Source of the DNA: Cellulosimicrobium sp. CUA-896
GTDB lineage: Bacteria > Actinomycetota > Actinomycetes > Actinomycetales > Cellulomonadaceae
Direction of reading: 5' to 3'
DNA length: 64,000 nt
Assembly (NCBI RefSeq): GCF_001942335.1
Contig: NZ_MKKH01000002.1
Span: forward strand, 40,873-104,872
Below the pieces are notes generated by a model. The model worked only from the letters and a program-made list of their open reading frames with translations, had not been told where the DNA came from and ran no database searches. Each line of letters starts with the position of its first letter. Within the stretch, counting starts at the first letter, position 1. Shown here piece after piece: positions 49,601 through 57,836 of this stretch. The position numbers were made by a program, and so were the translations under genes.

Positions 49601-50063
49601 GACGGGCGTGGTCGCGACGACGTCGCCGGTCGCGAGGTCGTAGCGCGTGACCGTGTACGTCGCCTCGCGGTCCCACTCGAGCACCCAGGCGCCGCCGTCC
49701 TGGACCCGGAACGTGAGGAGCTCGCCGTCGTCGAGCGTCGTCACGTCGTCGACCACGGTCCGGACGCCCCCGAGCTCCTCCGTGTCGACGCCGTCCTCGG
49801 TGACCTGCTCGAGCCGGGGGAAGCCGCACACCGGCGCGGGCCCGGCACGGTCGACCGGCGCGACGGCCGGGGCGTCGCCGGACGCCCCGGGACCGCTGCT
49901 GCCCGCGGGCCCGCCGCGCCCGCCCAGCAGCGCCGTCGCGGCGACCAGGGCCGTCGACGCCCAGCGCGGTGCCGCCGGCGAGGAGCGCCGTGCGCCGCCG
50001 GGACGGCGTCGCGCCCGGGGCGTGCCCGGCGCCGTCGGCCCGTCCGTTCTCGTCCGCCGCCAT
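46671..50063 (-). CDS. Secreted multidomain glycoside hydrolase-like protein (two frame slips)
   Basis: About 1131 residues. A twin-arginine signal (SRRRTALLAGGTALG) leads a secreted protein. Residues about 60-420 look like a beta-propeller of WD/NHL-like strands (VAPDGDVYLLDTLMQRRDV). An Ig-like module follows, then a clan-A TIM barrel with acid/base candidate near residue 680 in YWQPWNEPNNTGFDGA and nucleophile candidate near 783 in LPLWDTETGWWSDG, about 103 residues apart, as in GH39 and PslG. The last 190 residues resemble a galactose-binding (F5/8-type) domain. Inference: it trims or releases the polysaccharide made by this locus. Slips near 49962 (signal region) and 48237. Divergent from the exporter. 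Confidence 0.75.
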   Translation of the reverse strand: MAADENGRADGAGHAPGATPSRRRTALLAGGTALGVDGPGRRDGAAGRARRARGQQRSRGVRRRPGRRAGRPCRARAGVRLPPARAGHRGRRRHGGARGRPDRGRRRDDARRRRAPHVPGPGRRRLGARVGPRGDVHGHALRPRDRRRRRDHARRAGLGRGQRDVQHGHVRGGAGRRRVPPRHAHAAPRRAARRARRRHGVVDDDPRERAHRGRPARPVRHGALAVGPGGRRRRPGGGGGAAPPVRRRRAARHGALRRRGARPAPRRSRPGGDRRARRRRPLGRPRRRRRGAGARPARRGELAARPAVRRPARAVAGRRHGRDDGTGRGRPPRRGGGAGAALVRRRRRLPRRVARHAQGPRAAVRAVGAHAGAARRHRRRRALLRAHARGGGRVRDHRDHRGPDGVPARGAGEAQRRERGAVRRPRPGGRSPDGPAVRRLPRRCRAARRRRVRRRVGRARGHVPPALPGARRPARVGRRGGRGTARRPPRGRWRGRARAAADAPRRLRGGRGARRDGDGGGGLGGVPAVHGRRAGERARPRAARRRRRLGRGRTAARRAARRPARGRQPPHAARLRGARAGPHRGPGPRRHRVGRAAERRLRARRRGGREPAEVDPFAELAAAAELADETGTVLALQLGSGGEAERAAVDAGTWEGWSRLIVAEIHERAPQLRYWQPWNEPNNTGFDGAAYEEAVGAPFAAAARAAHPDVVVVGGNTLGVDPGWWERLVEAGGCDSLDVVGIHPYTGFNRSWEEEGFSEEGAELDQLREAVAPCGDLPLWDTETGWWSDGVANFWAGGSDVARKLVWYGLEGVDEWTYFFSEGGFGEAGNSWSLLQFGQYVKPAGAAFAATAPVLAGYDGFTVVETGTPGVRAVRATGAGGALGGRGLLALWSEDLTTTVRLTPAGAPVAATARDLYGAERPLAVPAEGVEVPVTGAPVLLLLPPGAGVDVAPVEAFGDDVLEGRPVTATSTHEDANDADVVTSGTFAVREPWRSGRLADGVVDESPGVEITTDGPRTVDRVAVATAGIRCCTSGLRDYTVSVRTPDGAWQDVATQTGQFFDRVALFRFDPVEVTAVRVRVPMTTERDVPVLAANYTGIVGGLHPDFIPLATESDWIATISAVRAWEPAG

Positions 50064-50113
50064 CGCCGCTCCCACGTCTGCGCGGAGAACCGGCCGCGAG
50101 GGCCGCTCCGCCG

Positions 50114-50235
50114 ATCGTAGGACCGGGCCGGCTGCGGGCTGCAGGGCCCGTGCGGAGTTTCACCCGCCCTCACGGCGTGTCCCGCGGGATTCACCCGACC
50201 GTTCTCGTGGACGGGTGTCCAGCAGCGACTATCTT
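50114..50235. promoter_or_regulatory. Divergent promoters with two TTCACCCG boxes
   Basis: Plus strand: TTCACCCG (50190-50197), GTGGAC (50207-50212), 17-bp spacer, TATCTT (50230-50235), then 6 nt to GTG 50242, so the exporter mRNA is leaderless. CACCCG also pairs with CGGGTG at 50212-50217. Minus strand: TACGAT (50119-50114) serves the glycoside hydrolase-like gene, with a second TTTCACCCG box (50158-50166), inverted relative to it, 38 bp upstream. Both genes may answer to the same regulator. Confidence 0.6.
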
Positions 50236-50241
50236 TCACGT

Positions 50242-51456
50242 GTGCAGGCGACGAGCGACCCCGCCATCCGTGTCGCCGGGCTGGGCAAGACGTACCGGCT
50301 CGGCGCCTTCGGCGAGCGCCCGTCCACCGCGGCCGCGGCCGCGATCCAGTGGGTCCGCTCGACCGGCAAGCAGAAGTACACGTTGTTCGACGCGCTCGAC
50401 GACGTGTCCTTCGAGGTCCCGCAGGGCGAGGCGCTCGGGATCGTCGGGCGCAACGGCGCGGGGAAGTCGACGCTGCTGAAGATCCTCACGCGCGTCACGG
50501 CGCCGTCGCGCGGGCGCATCGAGCTCAACGGGCGCGTGGGCTCCCTCCTCGAGGTCGGCACGGGCTTCCACCCGGAGCTGACCGGTAAGGAGAACATCTA
50601 CCTCAACGGCGCGATCCTCGGCATGACGCGCAAGGAGATCAACCGCCGCTACGACGAGATCGTCGCGTTCTCCGGCATCGAGAAGTTCCTCGCGACGCCC
50701 GTGAAGCGGTACTCGTCGGGCATGTACGTGCGCCTGGCCTTCTCGGTCGCCGCGCACCTGGACACCGAGATCCTCGCGATCGACGAGGTGCTCGCCGTGG
50801 GCGACGCGGAGTTCCAGCGCCGCTCGATCCAGAAGATGCGCGAGGCCGCGGCGGGCGGCCGCACGGTGCTGTACGTCAGCCACCAGCTCCAGACCGTCCA
50901 GGCGCTGTGCACGTCGGCGGTACTGCTCGACCGCGGCACGCTCACCTACTCGGGCTCGGTCGAGGGCACGCTCCAGGCCTACCGGGACAGCTTCGAGAGC
51001 TTCGCGGCGGCGCAGTCCGACCCGGCGAAGCGCCCGGGCAGCGGCGACCTGCGCCTGTCCTCGGTCCGCATGGACGACGAGTTCGTCAAGTCGTCCCAGG
51101 ACCTCGTGGTCGAGTTCGAGGCGCCGCCCAGCAAGCACCTCGTCGGCACCTACTTCGTGTCGATGCACGTCAACAACGACCAGGGCACCGTCATCGCGCA
51201 GTGCGACTCGCGGCTCGTCGGCCGGTGGTTCGACCCCGAGCAGCACCAGAAGGGACGCCTCGTCGTGCGCGACCTGTGGCTCAAGCCGGGCCGGTACACC
51301 GTCGACGTGTACGCGTGCCAGTCCGGCGTGCTCGACGCGTGGGAGGGCGCCTGGCAGTTCGAGGTGCTGCCCGACCTGCCGTACCCCGAGTTCACGGAGT
51401 CGTCCGGCACCGACAAGGGCGTCGTCTTCGCCGACTTCGACTACGAGGGGGCCTGA
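50242..51456 (+). CDS. Polysaccharide ABC exporter ATP-binding protein (Wzt-like)
   Basis: 404 residues, leaderless GTG start. Nucleotide-binding domain (about 1-245): Walker A IVGRNGAGKSTLLKILTRVT, the polysaccharide-exporter motif GTGFHPELTGKENIYLNGAI, signature KRYSSGMYVRLAFSVAAHLD, Walker B TEILAIDEVLAVGDAEFQ, switch histidine in YVSHQLQTVQAL. The C-terminal 150 residues (LRLSSVRMDDEFVKSSQDLV onward) form a Wzt_C-type jelly roll that in O9a systems binds the modified non-reducing end of the glycan before export. This implies a chain-terminating or end-modifying step. It leads an operon with the permease and three glycosyltransferases. Confidence 0.93.
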   Translation: MQATSDPAIRVAGLGKTYRLGAFGERPSTAAAAAIQWVRSTGKQKYTLFDALDDVSFEVPQGEALGIVGRNGAGKSTLLKILTRVTAPSRGRIELNGRVGSLLEVGTGFHPELTGKENIYLNGAILGMTRKEINRRYDEIVAFSGIEKFLATPVKRYSSGMYVRLAFSVAAHLDTEILAIDEVLAVGDAEFQRRSIQKMREAAAGGRTVLYVSHQLQTVQALCTSAVLLDRGTLTYSGSVEGTLQAYRDSFESFAAAQSDPAKRPGSGDLRLSSVRMDDEFVKSSQDLVVEFEAPPSKHLVGTYFVSMHVNNDQGTVIAQCDSRLVGRWFDPEQHQKGRLVVRDLWLKPGRYTVDVYACQSGVLDAWEGAWQFEVLPDLPYPEFTESSGTDKGVVFADFDYEGA

Positions 51457-51457
51457 C

Positions 51458-52292
51458 GTGGAGGAGACGCTGCAGCGCACCGTCATCACGCCGCCCGGCG
51501 CCTCAACCTGCCGGCCTGGCGCGAGCTGTGGAACGCGCGCGAGGTCGCGGTACGGCTCGCGCAGCGCGACATCATCGTGCGGTACCGGCAGACGTTCCTC
51601 GGGATCTTCTGGGTGATCGCCAGCCGCTCGTCAGCGCCGGGATCTTCACCGTCGTGTTCGGGCAGATCGCCGACCTCTCGACCGGCGACTCCGCGATCCC
51701 GTACTTCCTGTTCACGCTCGCGGGGATGCTCGCCTGGAACCTGTTCAACGGCTCCCTCGGACGCGCGTCGAGCTCCATGGTCGGCAACCAGTCCCTCGTG
51801 CAGAAGGTGTTCTTCCCGCGCCTCCTCGTCCCCGTCTCGAGCCTCGCGTCCGTCGTCGTGGACTTCCTCGTGGCCCTCGTCCTCGCGGTCGTGCTGCTCT
51901 TCGTCTACGGCGTGAACCCCGGGTGGGCCGTCCTGCTCCTGCCCGTCTGGATCCTGCTCATCCTCATGATCGGCACGGGGATCGGCCTCGCCGCCGCGGC
52001 GTACATGGTCAAGTACCGGGACGTGCAGTACGTCCTGCCGTGGACGATCCAGATCCTGCTCTACGCGAGCCCGGTGGCGTACGCGCTGTCGGAGGTGCCC
52101 GACAACCTCCGCTGGCTGTTCGACATCAACCCCGTGACGTGGTTCCTCGAGGGCTTCCGCTGGTCGCTCCTCGGCACCGAGGCCCCCGTGACGTGGCAGG
52201 TCGTCGCGCTCGTCGTCGCGGCGCCGCTCATCTTCCTCGGCGGCACGCTCGTGTTCCAGAAGAACGAGCGCGAGTTCGCGGACTTCATCTGA
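51458..52292 (+). CDS. Polysaccharide ABC exporter permease (Wzm/TagG-like; two frame slips)
   Basis: About 278 residues. Start GTG 51458, one nucleotide after the ATPase stop. N-terminal amphipathic WRELWNAREVAVRLAQRDII and VRYRQTFLGIFWVIAQP are classic Wzm/TagG sequence, followed by six helices (IPYFLFTLAGMLAWNLFNGS, FLVALVLAVVLLFVYGVN, WILLILMIGTGIGLAAAAYM, WTIQILLYASPVAYALSEVP) and the terminal QKNEREFADFI. It forms the membrane channel for lipid-linked glycan export with the Wzt-like ATPase. Slips near 51500 (GGCGCC for GGCCGCC) and near 51625 (GCCAGCC for GCCCAGCC). The stop overlaps the next ATG. Confidence 0.92.
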
Positions 52293-53134
52293 TGCGCCTC
52301 ACCGCGTACGCCCTCGTCGCCGACCCCAGCTTCCTGGCGTCGAGCCTGCGGGCGTACTACGACCACGTCGACCGCATCGTGCTGTCCTACGACGCGACGG
52401 CGACGTCGTGGACGGGCACGCCGCTGCCGCTCGACGAGTGCCTCGCGGTGATCAAGGAGCTCGACACCGCGGGCAAGTGCGAGCACGCCCCCGGCGACTA
52501 CGCCCGTCCGGGCACGGCGCCGCTCGACGCCGAGACGCAGCAGCGCCAGGAGGCGCTCGACGCCGCGTCGCAGGACGCCGACTGGGTGCTGCAGCTCGAC
52601 ACCGACGAGGTGATGCTCCGGCCGTCCGCGTTCCTCGCGTCGCTGCGCCGCGCCGACGGTGCCGGCGCCGCTGCGCTCGACTACCCGTCGCGCTGGCTCT
52701 ACACGCGCGTCGCGCCCGGCCGCTACCTCGAGGCGAGCCGCCGGTTCGGGCAGCCCGCCGCGTCCTACCCCGGCCCGCTCGCCGTGCGCGCCGGCACGCG
52801 GCTCACCCATGCGCGACAGGTCGACGGCCCGCTCTACCGGGTCGACCTCGGCCCGTGGAACACCGACCCCGCCCGCCCCCGCGACGCGATCGTGCACGAG
52901 GTCGTCCGGCCGCAGGACGCCGTCCTGCACTTCTCGTGGGTGCGCCGGCCGGAGGCGATGCGCCAGAAGTTCGGCTGGTCCGGCCACACCGCGCACTACT
53001 CGCGCCCGGGCGTCTACGAGCGCTGGGAGCACCGGACGCGGCACCCGTACCGCGCCGCCCTCACCTCGCCGCTGCGCCGCCAGGAGTGGTACCGCCTCGT
53101 CACCGTCCCCGAGCCGCCGGGGGGCGAGCCATGA
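52292..53134 (+). CDS. Glycosyltransferase-like protein (GT2-type fold)
   Basis: 280 residues, ATG overlapping the permease stop (TGATG). N-terminal ADPSFLASSLRAYYDHVDRI resembles the opening of GT-A proteins that work on small donors, and DADWVLQLDTDEVMLRPSAF holds a DxD-type metal motif. The C-terminal half has conserved aromatics and histidines (AVLHFSWVRRPEAMRQKFGW). It fits the glycosyltransferase family 2-like group often beside Wzt/Wzm exporters, but could also be a modifying enzyme. Cytoplasmic. The next gene begins within its stop (ATGA). Confidence 0.75.
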   Translation: MRLTAYALVADPSFLASSLRAYYDHVDRIVLSYDATATSWTGTPLPLDECLAVIKELDTAGKCEHAPGDYARPGTAPLDAETQQRQEALDAASQDADWVLQLDTDEVMLRPSAFLASLRRADGAGAAALDYPSRWLYTRVAPGRYLEASRRFGQPAASYPGPLAVRAGTRLTHARQVDGPLYRVDLGPWNTDPARPRDAIVHEVVRPQDAVLHFSWVRRPEAMRQKFGWSGHTAHYSRPGVYERWEHRTRHPYRAALTSPLRRQEWYRLVTVPEPPGGEP

Positions 53135-54128
53135 GCACCGCACCGGACCTCACCGTGAGCGTCGTCGTCGTCACGTACGGCCGGCCCGACAGCGTCCGCG
53201 AGTGCCTCGAGCACCTCGGTCGGCTGCGGACGCCGGCGCTCGAGGTCGTCGTCGTCGACGCGTCGCCCGACGAGCGCACGCGCACCCTCGTGCGCGAGGA
53301 GTTCCCCGACGTGCGCCTCCTGCACAGCACGCTCGGGCGCGGCACGACGCCGGAGTCGCGGCAGATGGGCTTCGCCGTGACGCGCGGCGACGTCGTCGCG
53401 TTCGTCGACGACGACGCCTACGTCGCGCCCGACTGGCTCGACGAGCTGCTCGCGCCGTACGCCGACCCCGACGTGGTCGCCGTCGGCGGTCGGGCGGACA
53501 ACGGCATCCCGGGTGAGGAGGCGGAGGGGCTCGACCGCATCGGCCGCCTCCTGCCCGACGGCCGGCTCACGGGCTACTTCGCCGCGGACCCCGGGCGGGC
53601 CGTCGAGGTCGACCACCTGCTCGGCGCGAACATGTCGTTCCGGCGCGAGGCGCTCGCGGCGATCGGCGGGATCCGGGGCAACTACCCGGGCACGTGCCTG
53701 TGCGAGGAGTCCGACATCTCGCTGCGCCTGCGCGCGACCGGCGGCCGGCTCGTGTACACGCCGCGCGCCTCGTGCGGCACATGGCGGCGCCGTACGGCAT
53801 CGGCGGCAAGCGGTTCGACCGCCGCTACCTGTACTACGCGCGGCGCAACCACGTCGTCATGCTCGTGCGGAACTTCGGCTGGCGCGACCCGATGGTGCGC
53901 CGCTACGCGCGCTCGACGCTGCGCGCGCAGTCGAGCTACGTGTGGGCGGTGCGCAGCCGCCTCGGCCCCACCATGGCCGACGGGTCGCCGCGCTCGCTCG
54001 TGCGGCGCGTCACCGCGCCGGTCGTCCTGTCCCGGGCCGTCGCGGAGCTCTCCGGTCTCGCCGCGGGCGTCCCGGCCGCGGCCGGCGCCGTGCGCCGGGA
54101 CCGGCTCGACGGGGTGCCGAGACCGTGA
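53131..54128 (+). CDS. Glycosyltransferase family 2 protein (one frame slip)
   Basis: About 332 residues. GT-A fold: LTVSVVVVTYGRPDSVRECL, ALEVVVVDASPDERT, VTRGDVVAFVDDDAYVAPDW (DDD metal motif), LLGANMSFRREALAAIGGI and CEESDISLRLRATGGRLVYT (ED base region). The C-terminal RRYLYYARRNHVVMLVRNFG is common in rhamnosyl- or galactosyl-type GT2 enzymes and may associate with membrane. A slip near 53775 splits TPRA from LVRHMAAPYGIGGKR; one missing C explains it. Start and stop overlap both neighbours, so it is inside a tightly coupled operon. Confidence 0.9.
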
Positions 54129-55362
54129 CGCGGCGCCTGGTGCACGTCATCACGCCGGGCGACCACTTCTCCCCCCGGACGGGCAGCGCCGTGCCGACCG
54201 TCGTCGACGGGCTGAGCCGCGCGGGGCGCCCGGCACGCCGGCCGCGCGCGTCCTCGTCGCGCGCGGCACGTACCCGGACCGGTACGCGAGCGCGACGGTC
54301 CTCGAGTACCCCGAGGCCGTGGCCCGACCCGCCGACCGGTACCTCGACGCGGCGCTCCCCCGCCTCGGCCTGCCGCGGCTCGCGGCGCGGCGGGTCCTGG
54401 GCGCCGCGACCCGCACGCAGGACGCGTGGGACCCGTCCTGGGTGCTCGCGCACAACGCGCCCGCGCTCGTCCCGCTGGTCGACGCGCGGCGGCACGCCCC
54501 GGTGCTCTACTGCCACAACCAGGTGCTGCGCACGTACTCGGCGCGGGAGGCGGCGCGCACGCTCGCGCCCGCGGCCGCCGTCGTGTGCGTGAGCGACCAC
54601 CTCGCCGAGCAGGTCCGCGACCGCCTGCCGCGGTCGTTGCGCGGGCGCGTGGCGACGGTCCGCAACGGCGTGGACGTCGAGGCGTTCGCGCTCCCCCGCG
54701 TCCCGCGGACGGGACGGCTCCGGGTCGCCTACGTCGGCCGCGTCATCCCGGACAAGGGCGTGCACGTGCTGCTCGACGCCGTCGCCCGCCGCGGGCGCGA
54801 CGACGTCGAGGTGACCGTCGTCGGACGCCCCGGCTTCGCCCGCGACGCGCCCCTGACCCCGTACGAGCAGGAGCTGCGCACCCGCGCGGCCTCGTCCCCG
54901 GCACCCGTCCGGTTCGCGTCCTTCGTGGACCGCGACGCGCTGCCCCGCCTCCTCGCCGCGGCCGACGTGCTCGTCGTCCCCTCCGTCTGGGCCGAGCCCT
55001 TCGGCCTCACCGCGCTCGAGGGCATGGCGGCCGGGGCCGCGGTCGTCGCGTCCGACGTCGGCGGCCTGCCGGAGGCCGTCGGGGACGCCGGCGTGCTCGT
55101 CCCGCCGGGCGACACGGACGCGCTCGCGGCCGCGCTCGCGGCGTTCGCCGACGACGAGGGCGCCCTGGAACGCGCCCGCGCGGCGGCGGTCCGGCACGCG
55201 CGCGACCACGACTGGCGCGCGGCCCGGCGACGGCTCGACGCCGTGCTGTCCGGGGCGCCCGCCGCCACCGCCGGACCCCTCCGGTCGCCCGATCGTGCTC
55301 CTGGCCGTTCCCCTGCCCCTGCCCCTCCCCCCGTACCCGACGACCCCACCACGAGGCCGTGA
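54125..55362 (+). CDS. Glycosyltransferase family 4 protein (one frame slip)
   Basis: About 412 residues, GTG overlapping the GT2 stop (GTGA). GT-B fold: VHVITPGDHFSPRTGSAVPT at the N-terminus with the acceptor loop, VLYCHNQVLRTYSAREAART, VVCVSDHLAEQVRDRLP, ATVRNGVDVEAFALP, RVAYVGRVIPDKGVHVLLDA and VVPSVWAEPFGLTALEGMAA (E-x7-E). Pro/Arg-rich C-terminal tail. The slip near 54225, in GLSRAGGAPGTPAARVLVAR, is one missing G/C. Likely adds one of the repeat-unit sugars. The next gene overlaps its stop codon. Confidence 0.9.
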
Positions 55363-56499
55363 CCACGCTCCGCACCCGCACCGTGCCGGTGCGCACCATG
55401 ACCGCCGACGACCTCGAGCGCTGGGCGCGGCTCACCGACCGCGCGCTCGAGCCCAACCCGTTCCTCTCGCCGGCCTACCTCGCGACGGCCGCGCGCCACC
55501 TGCCGGAGGCTCGAGGGGTCGTCGTCGTCCTCGTCGAGGACGACGAGCGCCTGCGGGCCGTCCTGCCCCTCAGCCCGAGCCGCTCCGAGCCTCCGGCACG
55601 CGCTACGCCACGACGGCCGGCCCGTTCCTCGGCAGCGACTCGCCCCTGTGCGCCCCGCTGGTCGACGCCGAGGGCGCGGACGACACGCTCGACGCGCTGC
55701 TCGCGCACCTGCGCTCGCGGGCGAACGGCTTCCCCGGCCTGGTCGAGCTCACCCTCGTCCCCGGCGACGGCCCGCTGTGGGAGGCCCTGCACCGTGCGTG
55801 CGCGCGCCGCCGGGTGAGCGTGTTCGAGCGGTCGCGCTTCGAGCGGGGGGTGCTGCGCCGCACCCCCGGCGCACCCGCCCCCCGCGCGGCGCTGAGCACC
55901 TCGCGCCGCAAGCAGGTCGACCGGATGCAGCGTCGGCTCGAGCGCGAGATCGGCCCCGTCACGGTCACCGACCGCGGCGACGACCCGGACGGCTTCGAGG
56001 AGTTCGTCCGCCTCGAGGCCGCGGGGTGGAAGGGCACCACCGAGGAGGGTGGCGCGCTCGCCGTCGTCCCCGGGCGGGCCGCGTGGTTCCGCGACGTCGC
56101 CGCGGGACTGCGCGCGCGCGGCAACCTCGTCGTGTTCCGCGTCCGCGCGGGCGACGAGACGGTGATGATGTCGGTGCTGCTGCGCGCCGGCCGGTCGCTG
56201 TACTGCCTCATGGACGCCTACGACGAGCGCTGGGCGCACTGCAGCCCGGGCACCGTCGGGCGGGTGCTCGAGCAGGAGTTCGTGCTCGAGCACACCGACG
56301 CGACCTGCTCGACCCGTGCGTGCACCCCAGCAACAGGATCCCCACCGGCCTGTACCGCGAGCGCCGGTCGCTCGTCGGGCTCGTGCTCGGCACCCGCCCG
56401 GGCGCCCGGGCGCTGCTCGCCGTCGGCCGCGCTCGACGCACGGTCCGCGACCGGCTGGCGGCCCGGAGGTCTGCCCCGCAGGAGGAGGCAGCGACGTGA
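55359..56499 (+). CDS. CelD/BcsL-type GNAT (FemAB-like) acyltransferase, copy 1 (two frame slips)
   Basis: About 381 residues. A double-GNAT protein of the CelD/BcsL type: ALEPNPFLSPAYLATAARHL at the N-terminus, TTAGPFLGSDSPLCAPLVDA, a central STSRRKQVDRMQRRLEREIG, the second GNAT half with FVRLEAAGWKGTTEEGGALA and SLYCLMDAYDERWAHCSPGT, then CVHPSNRIPTGLYRERRSLV. These proteins transfer acyl groups, or amino acids in FemAB relatives, to envelope polymers. Slips near 55583 and 56312 (GCGACC for GCGGACC). The next gene encodes a clear paralogue. Inference: it decorates the exported glycan with acetyl or another acyl group. Confidence 0.82.
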
Positions 56500-56564
56500 G
56501 TCGCGGCGCGGCGACGGCTCGACGCCGCGCCGGCCGGGACGGGGCGCGAGGAGAGGACCGGGCC

Positions 56565-57836
56565 ATGACACCGAGACGTACCGTGCGGACGCTGCGGCTG
56601 GCCGACGTGGGCGCGGACGACGCCGCGCGCTGGGCCGACCTCGCACGCCGCGCCGTGGAGCCGAACCCGTTCCTCGACCCGTCCTTCCTCCTGGCGGCGC
56701 ACCGGTGGTTCGACGACACCGGCGACATCCGTCTCGTGGTGGTCGAGGAGGACGACCGCATGGTCGCTCTCCTGCCGCTGAGCCGCCGACCCCGCTTCGC
56801 CCCGCTCCCCCTCCCGTACGCGACGACCGCCGGGCCGTTCCTCGCGCGTCGCGCTCCCCTGTGTGCGCCGCTGGTCGATCGGCACGACACGACGGACGTG
56901 CTCACGACGCTCCTGCGTCACCTCGGCCGGCGGAGCTCCGGGTTCCCCGGTCTCCTCGAGCTGACCCTCTTCCCCGGTGACGGCACGCTGCACGACGCGC
57001 TCCACGACGCTGCGCGGGCCACCGGGACGCCCGTGCTCGAGCGGTACCGGTTCGAGCGCGCCGCGGGACGACCGGTCGCTGCGCCAGGAAGCTGGCGGGA
57101 CCTCCTCAGCACGTCGCGGCGCAGGAAGCTGCGGCGGTTCGCGCGAGCGCTCGAGGAGGAGCTCGGGCAGCCGCTCGTCGGGGAGGAACGCGGCGACGAC
57201 CCGCGGGCGCTCGCCGACTTCGTCGAGCTCGAGGCGGCGGGCTGGAAGGGGACCACGCCCGGCGGCGGCGCCCTCCGGGTCGTCCCGCACGGTGTCGAGT
57301 GGTTCACGGAGGTCGCGGAGGGCTTCCGCGCCCGCAGGCTGCTCCGGATCTTCGTGCTGCGCGCTGGTGACGTCACCGTCTACATGTCCGTGAAGCTCGT
57401 CTGCGGCGGGGGCGTCTTCGGCGTCATGGACGCCTACGACGAGCGCTTCGCGCGGTGGAGCCCCGGCGTCGTCGGGCGCGCCGCCGAGGTCGACCAGCTC
57501 CTCGCCGACCCACGGGTCGAGCTGTTCGACCCCTGCATGCACCCGAAGAACGCCGCGAGCACGGCGCTCTACCCGCAGCGACGGACGTTGGTCGGTCTGC
57601 TGCTCGCGCCGCGCGGGGCGATCGACCGGGCACTCGTCCGGTCCGTGCCGTGGCTGCGCTCGGCACGCTCGACGCTGCGCGACGGCGTGCGCCGTGCCGG
57701 CGACGTCACGGGACGGATGCGGGGTCGCCGTGCACCGGCGCCCGGAGGGGGCGCTGCGAGCAGCGGCGCCGGTGCCCCGGACGGTCAGGGTCCCGCGAGC
57801 GTCGCGACCTCCCCCGCGGACAGCGCCCGGTCGTAG
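56565..57836 (+). CDS. CelD/BcsL-type GNAT (FemAB-like) acyltransferase, copy 2
   Basis: 423 residues from ATG 56565 (AGGAGAGGACC upstream); a GTG at 56496 overlapping the previous stop is an alternative. It is colinear with the preceding protein: RRAVEPNPFLDPSFLLAAHR, YATTAGPFLARRAPLCAPLV, LLSTSRRRKLRRFARALEEE, FVELEAAGWKGTTPGGGALR, GVFGVMDAYDERFARWSPGV and FDPCMHPKNAASTALYPQRR. Here the frame is unbroken, which supports the corrected reading of copy 1. The Gly/Ser-rich C-terminal tail overlaps the 3' end of the LamG gene on the other strand by 52 bp. Probable second polymer acyltransferase with a different site. Confidence 0.85.
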   Translation: MTPRRTVRTLRLADVGADDAARWADLARRAVEPNPFLDPSFLLAAHRWFDDTGDIRLVVVEEDDRMVALLPLSRRPRFAPLPLPYATTAGPFLARRAPLCAPLVDRHDTTDVLTTLLRHLGRRSSGFPGLLELTLFPGDGTLHDALHDAARATGTPVLERYRFERAAGRPVAAPGSWRDLLSTSRRRKLRRFARALEEELGQPLVGEERGDDPRALADFVELEAAGWKGTTPGGGALRVVPHGVEWFTEVAEGFRARRLLRIFVLRAGDVTVYMSVKLVCGGGVFGVMDAYDERFARWSPGVVGRAAEVDQLLADPRVELFDPCMHPKNAASTALYPQRRTLVGLLLAPRGAIDRALVRSVPWLRSARSTLRDGVRRAGDVTGRMRGRRAPAPGGGAASSGAGAPDGQGPASVATSPADSARS

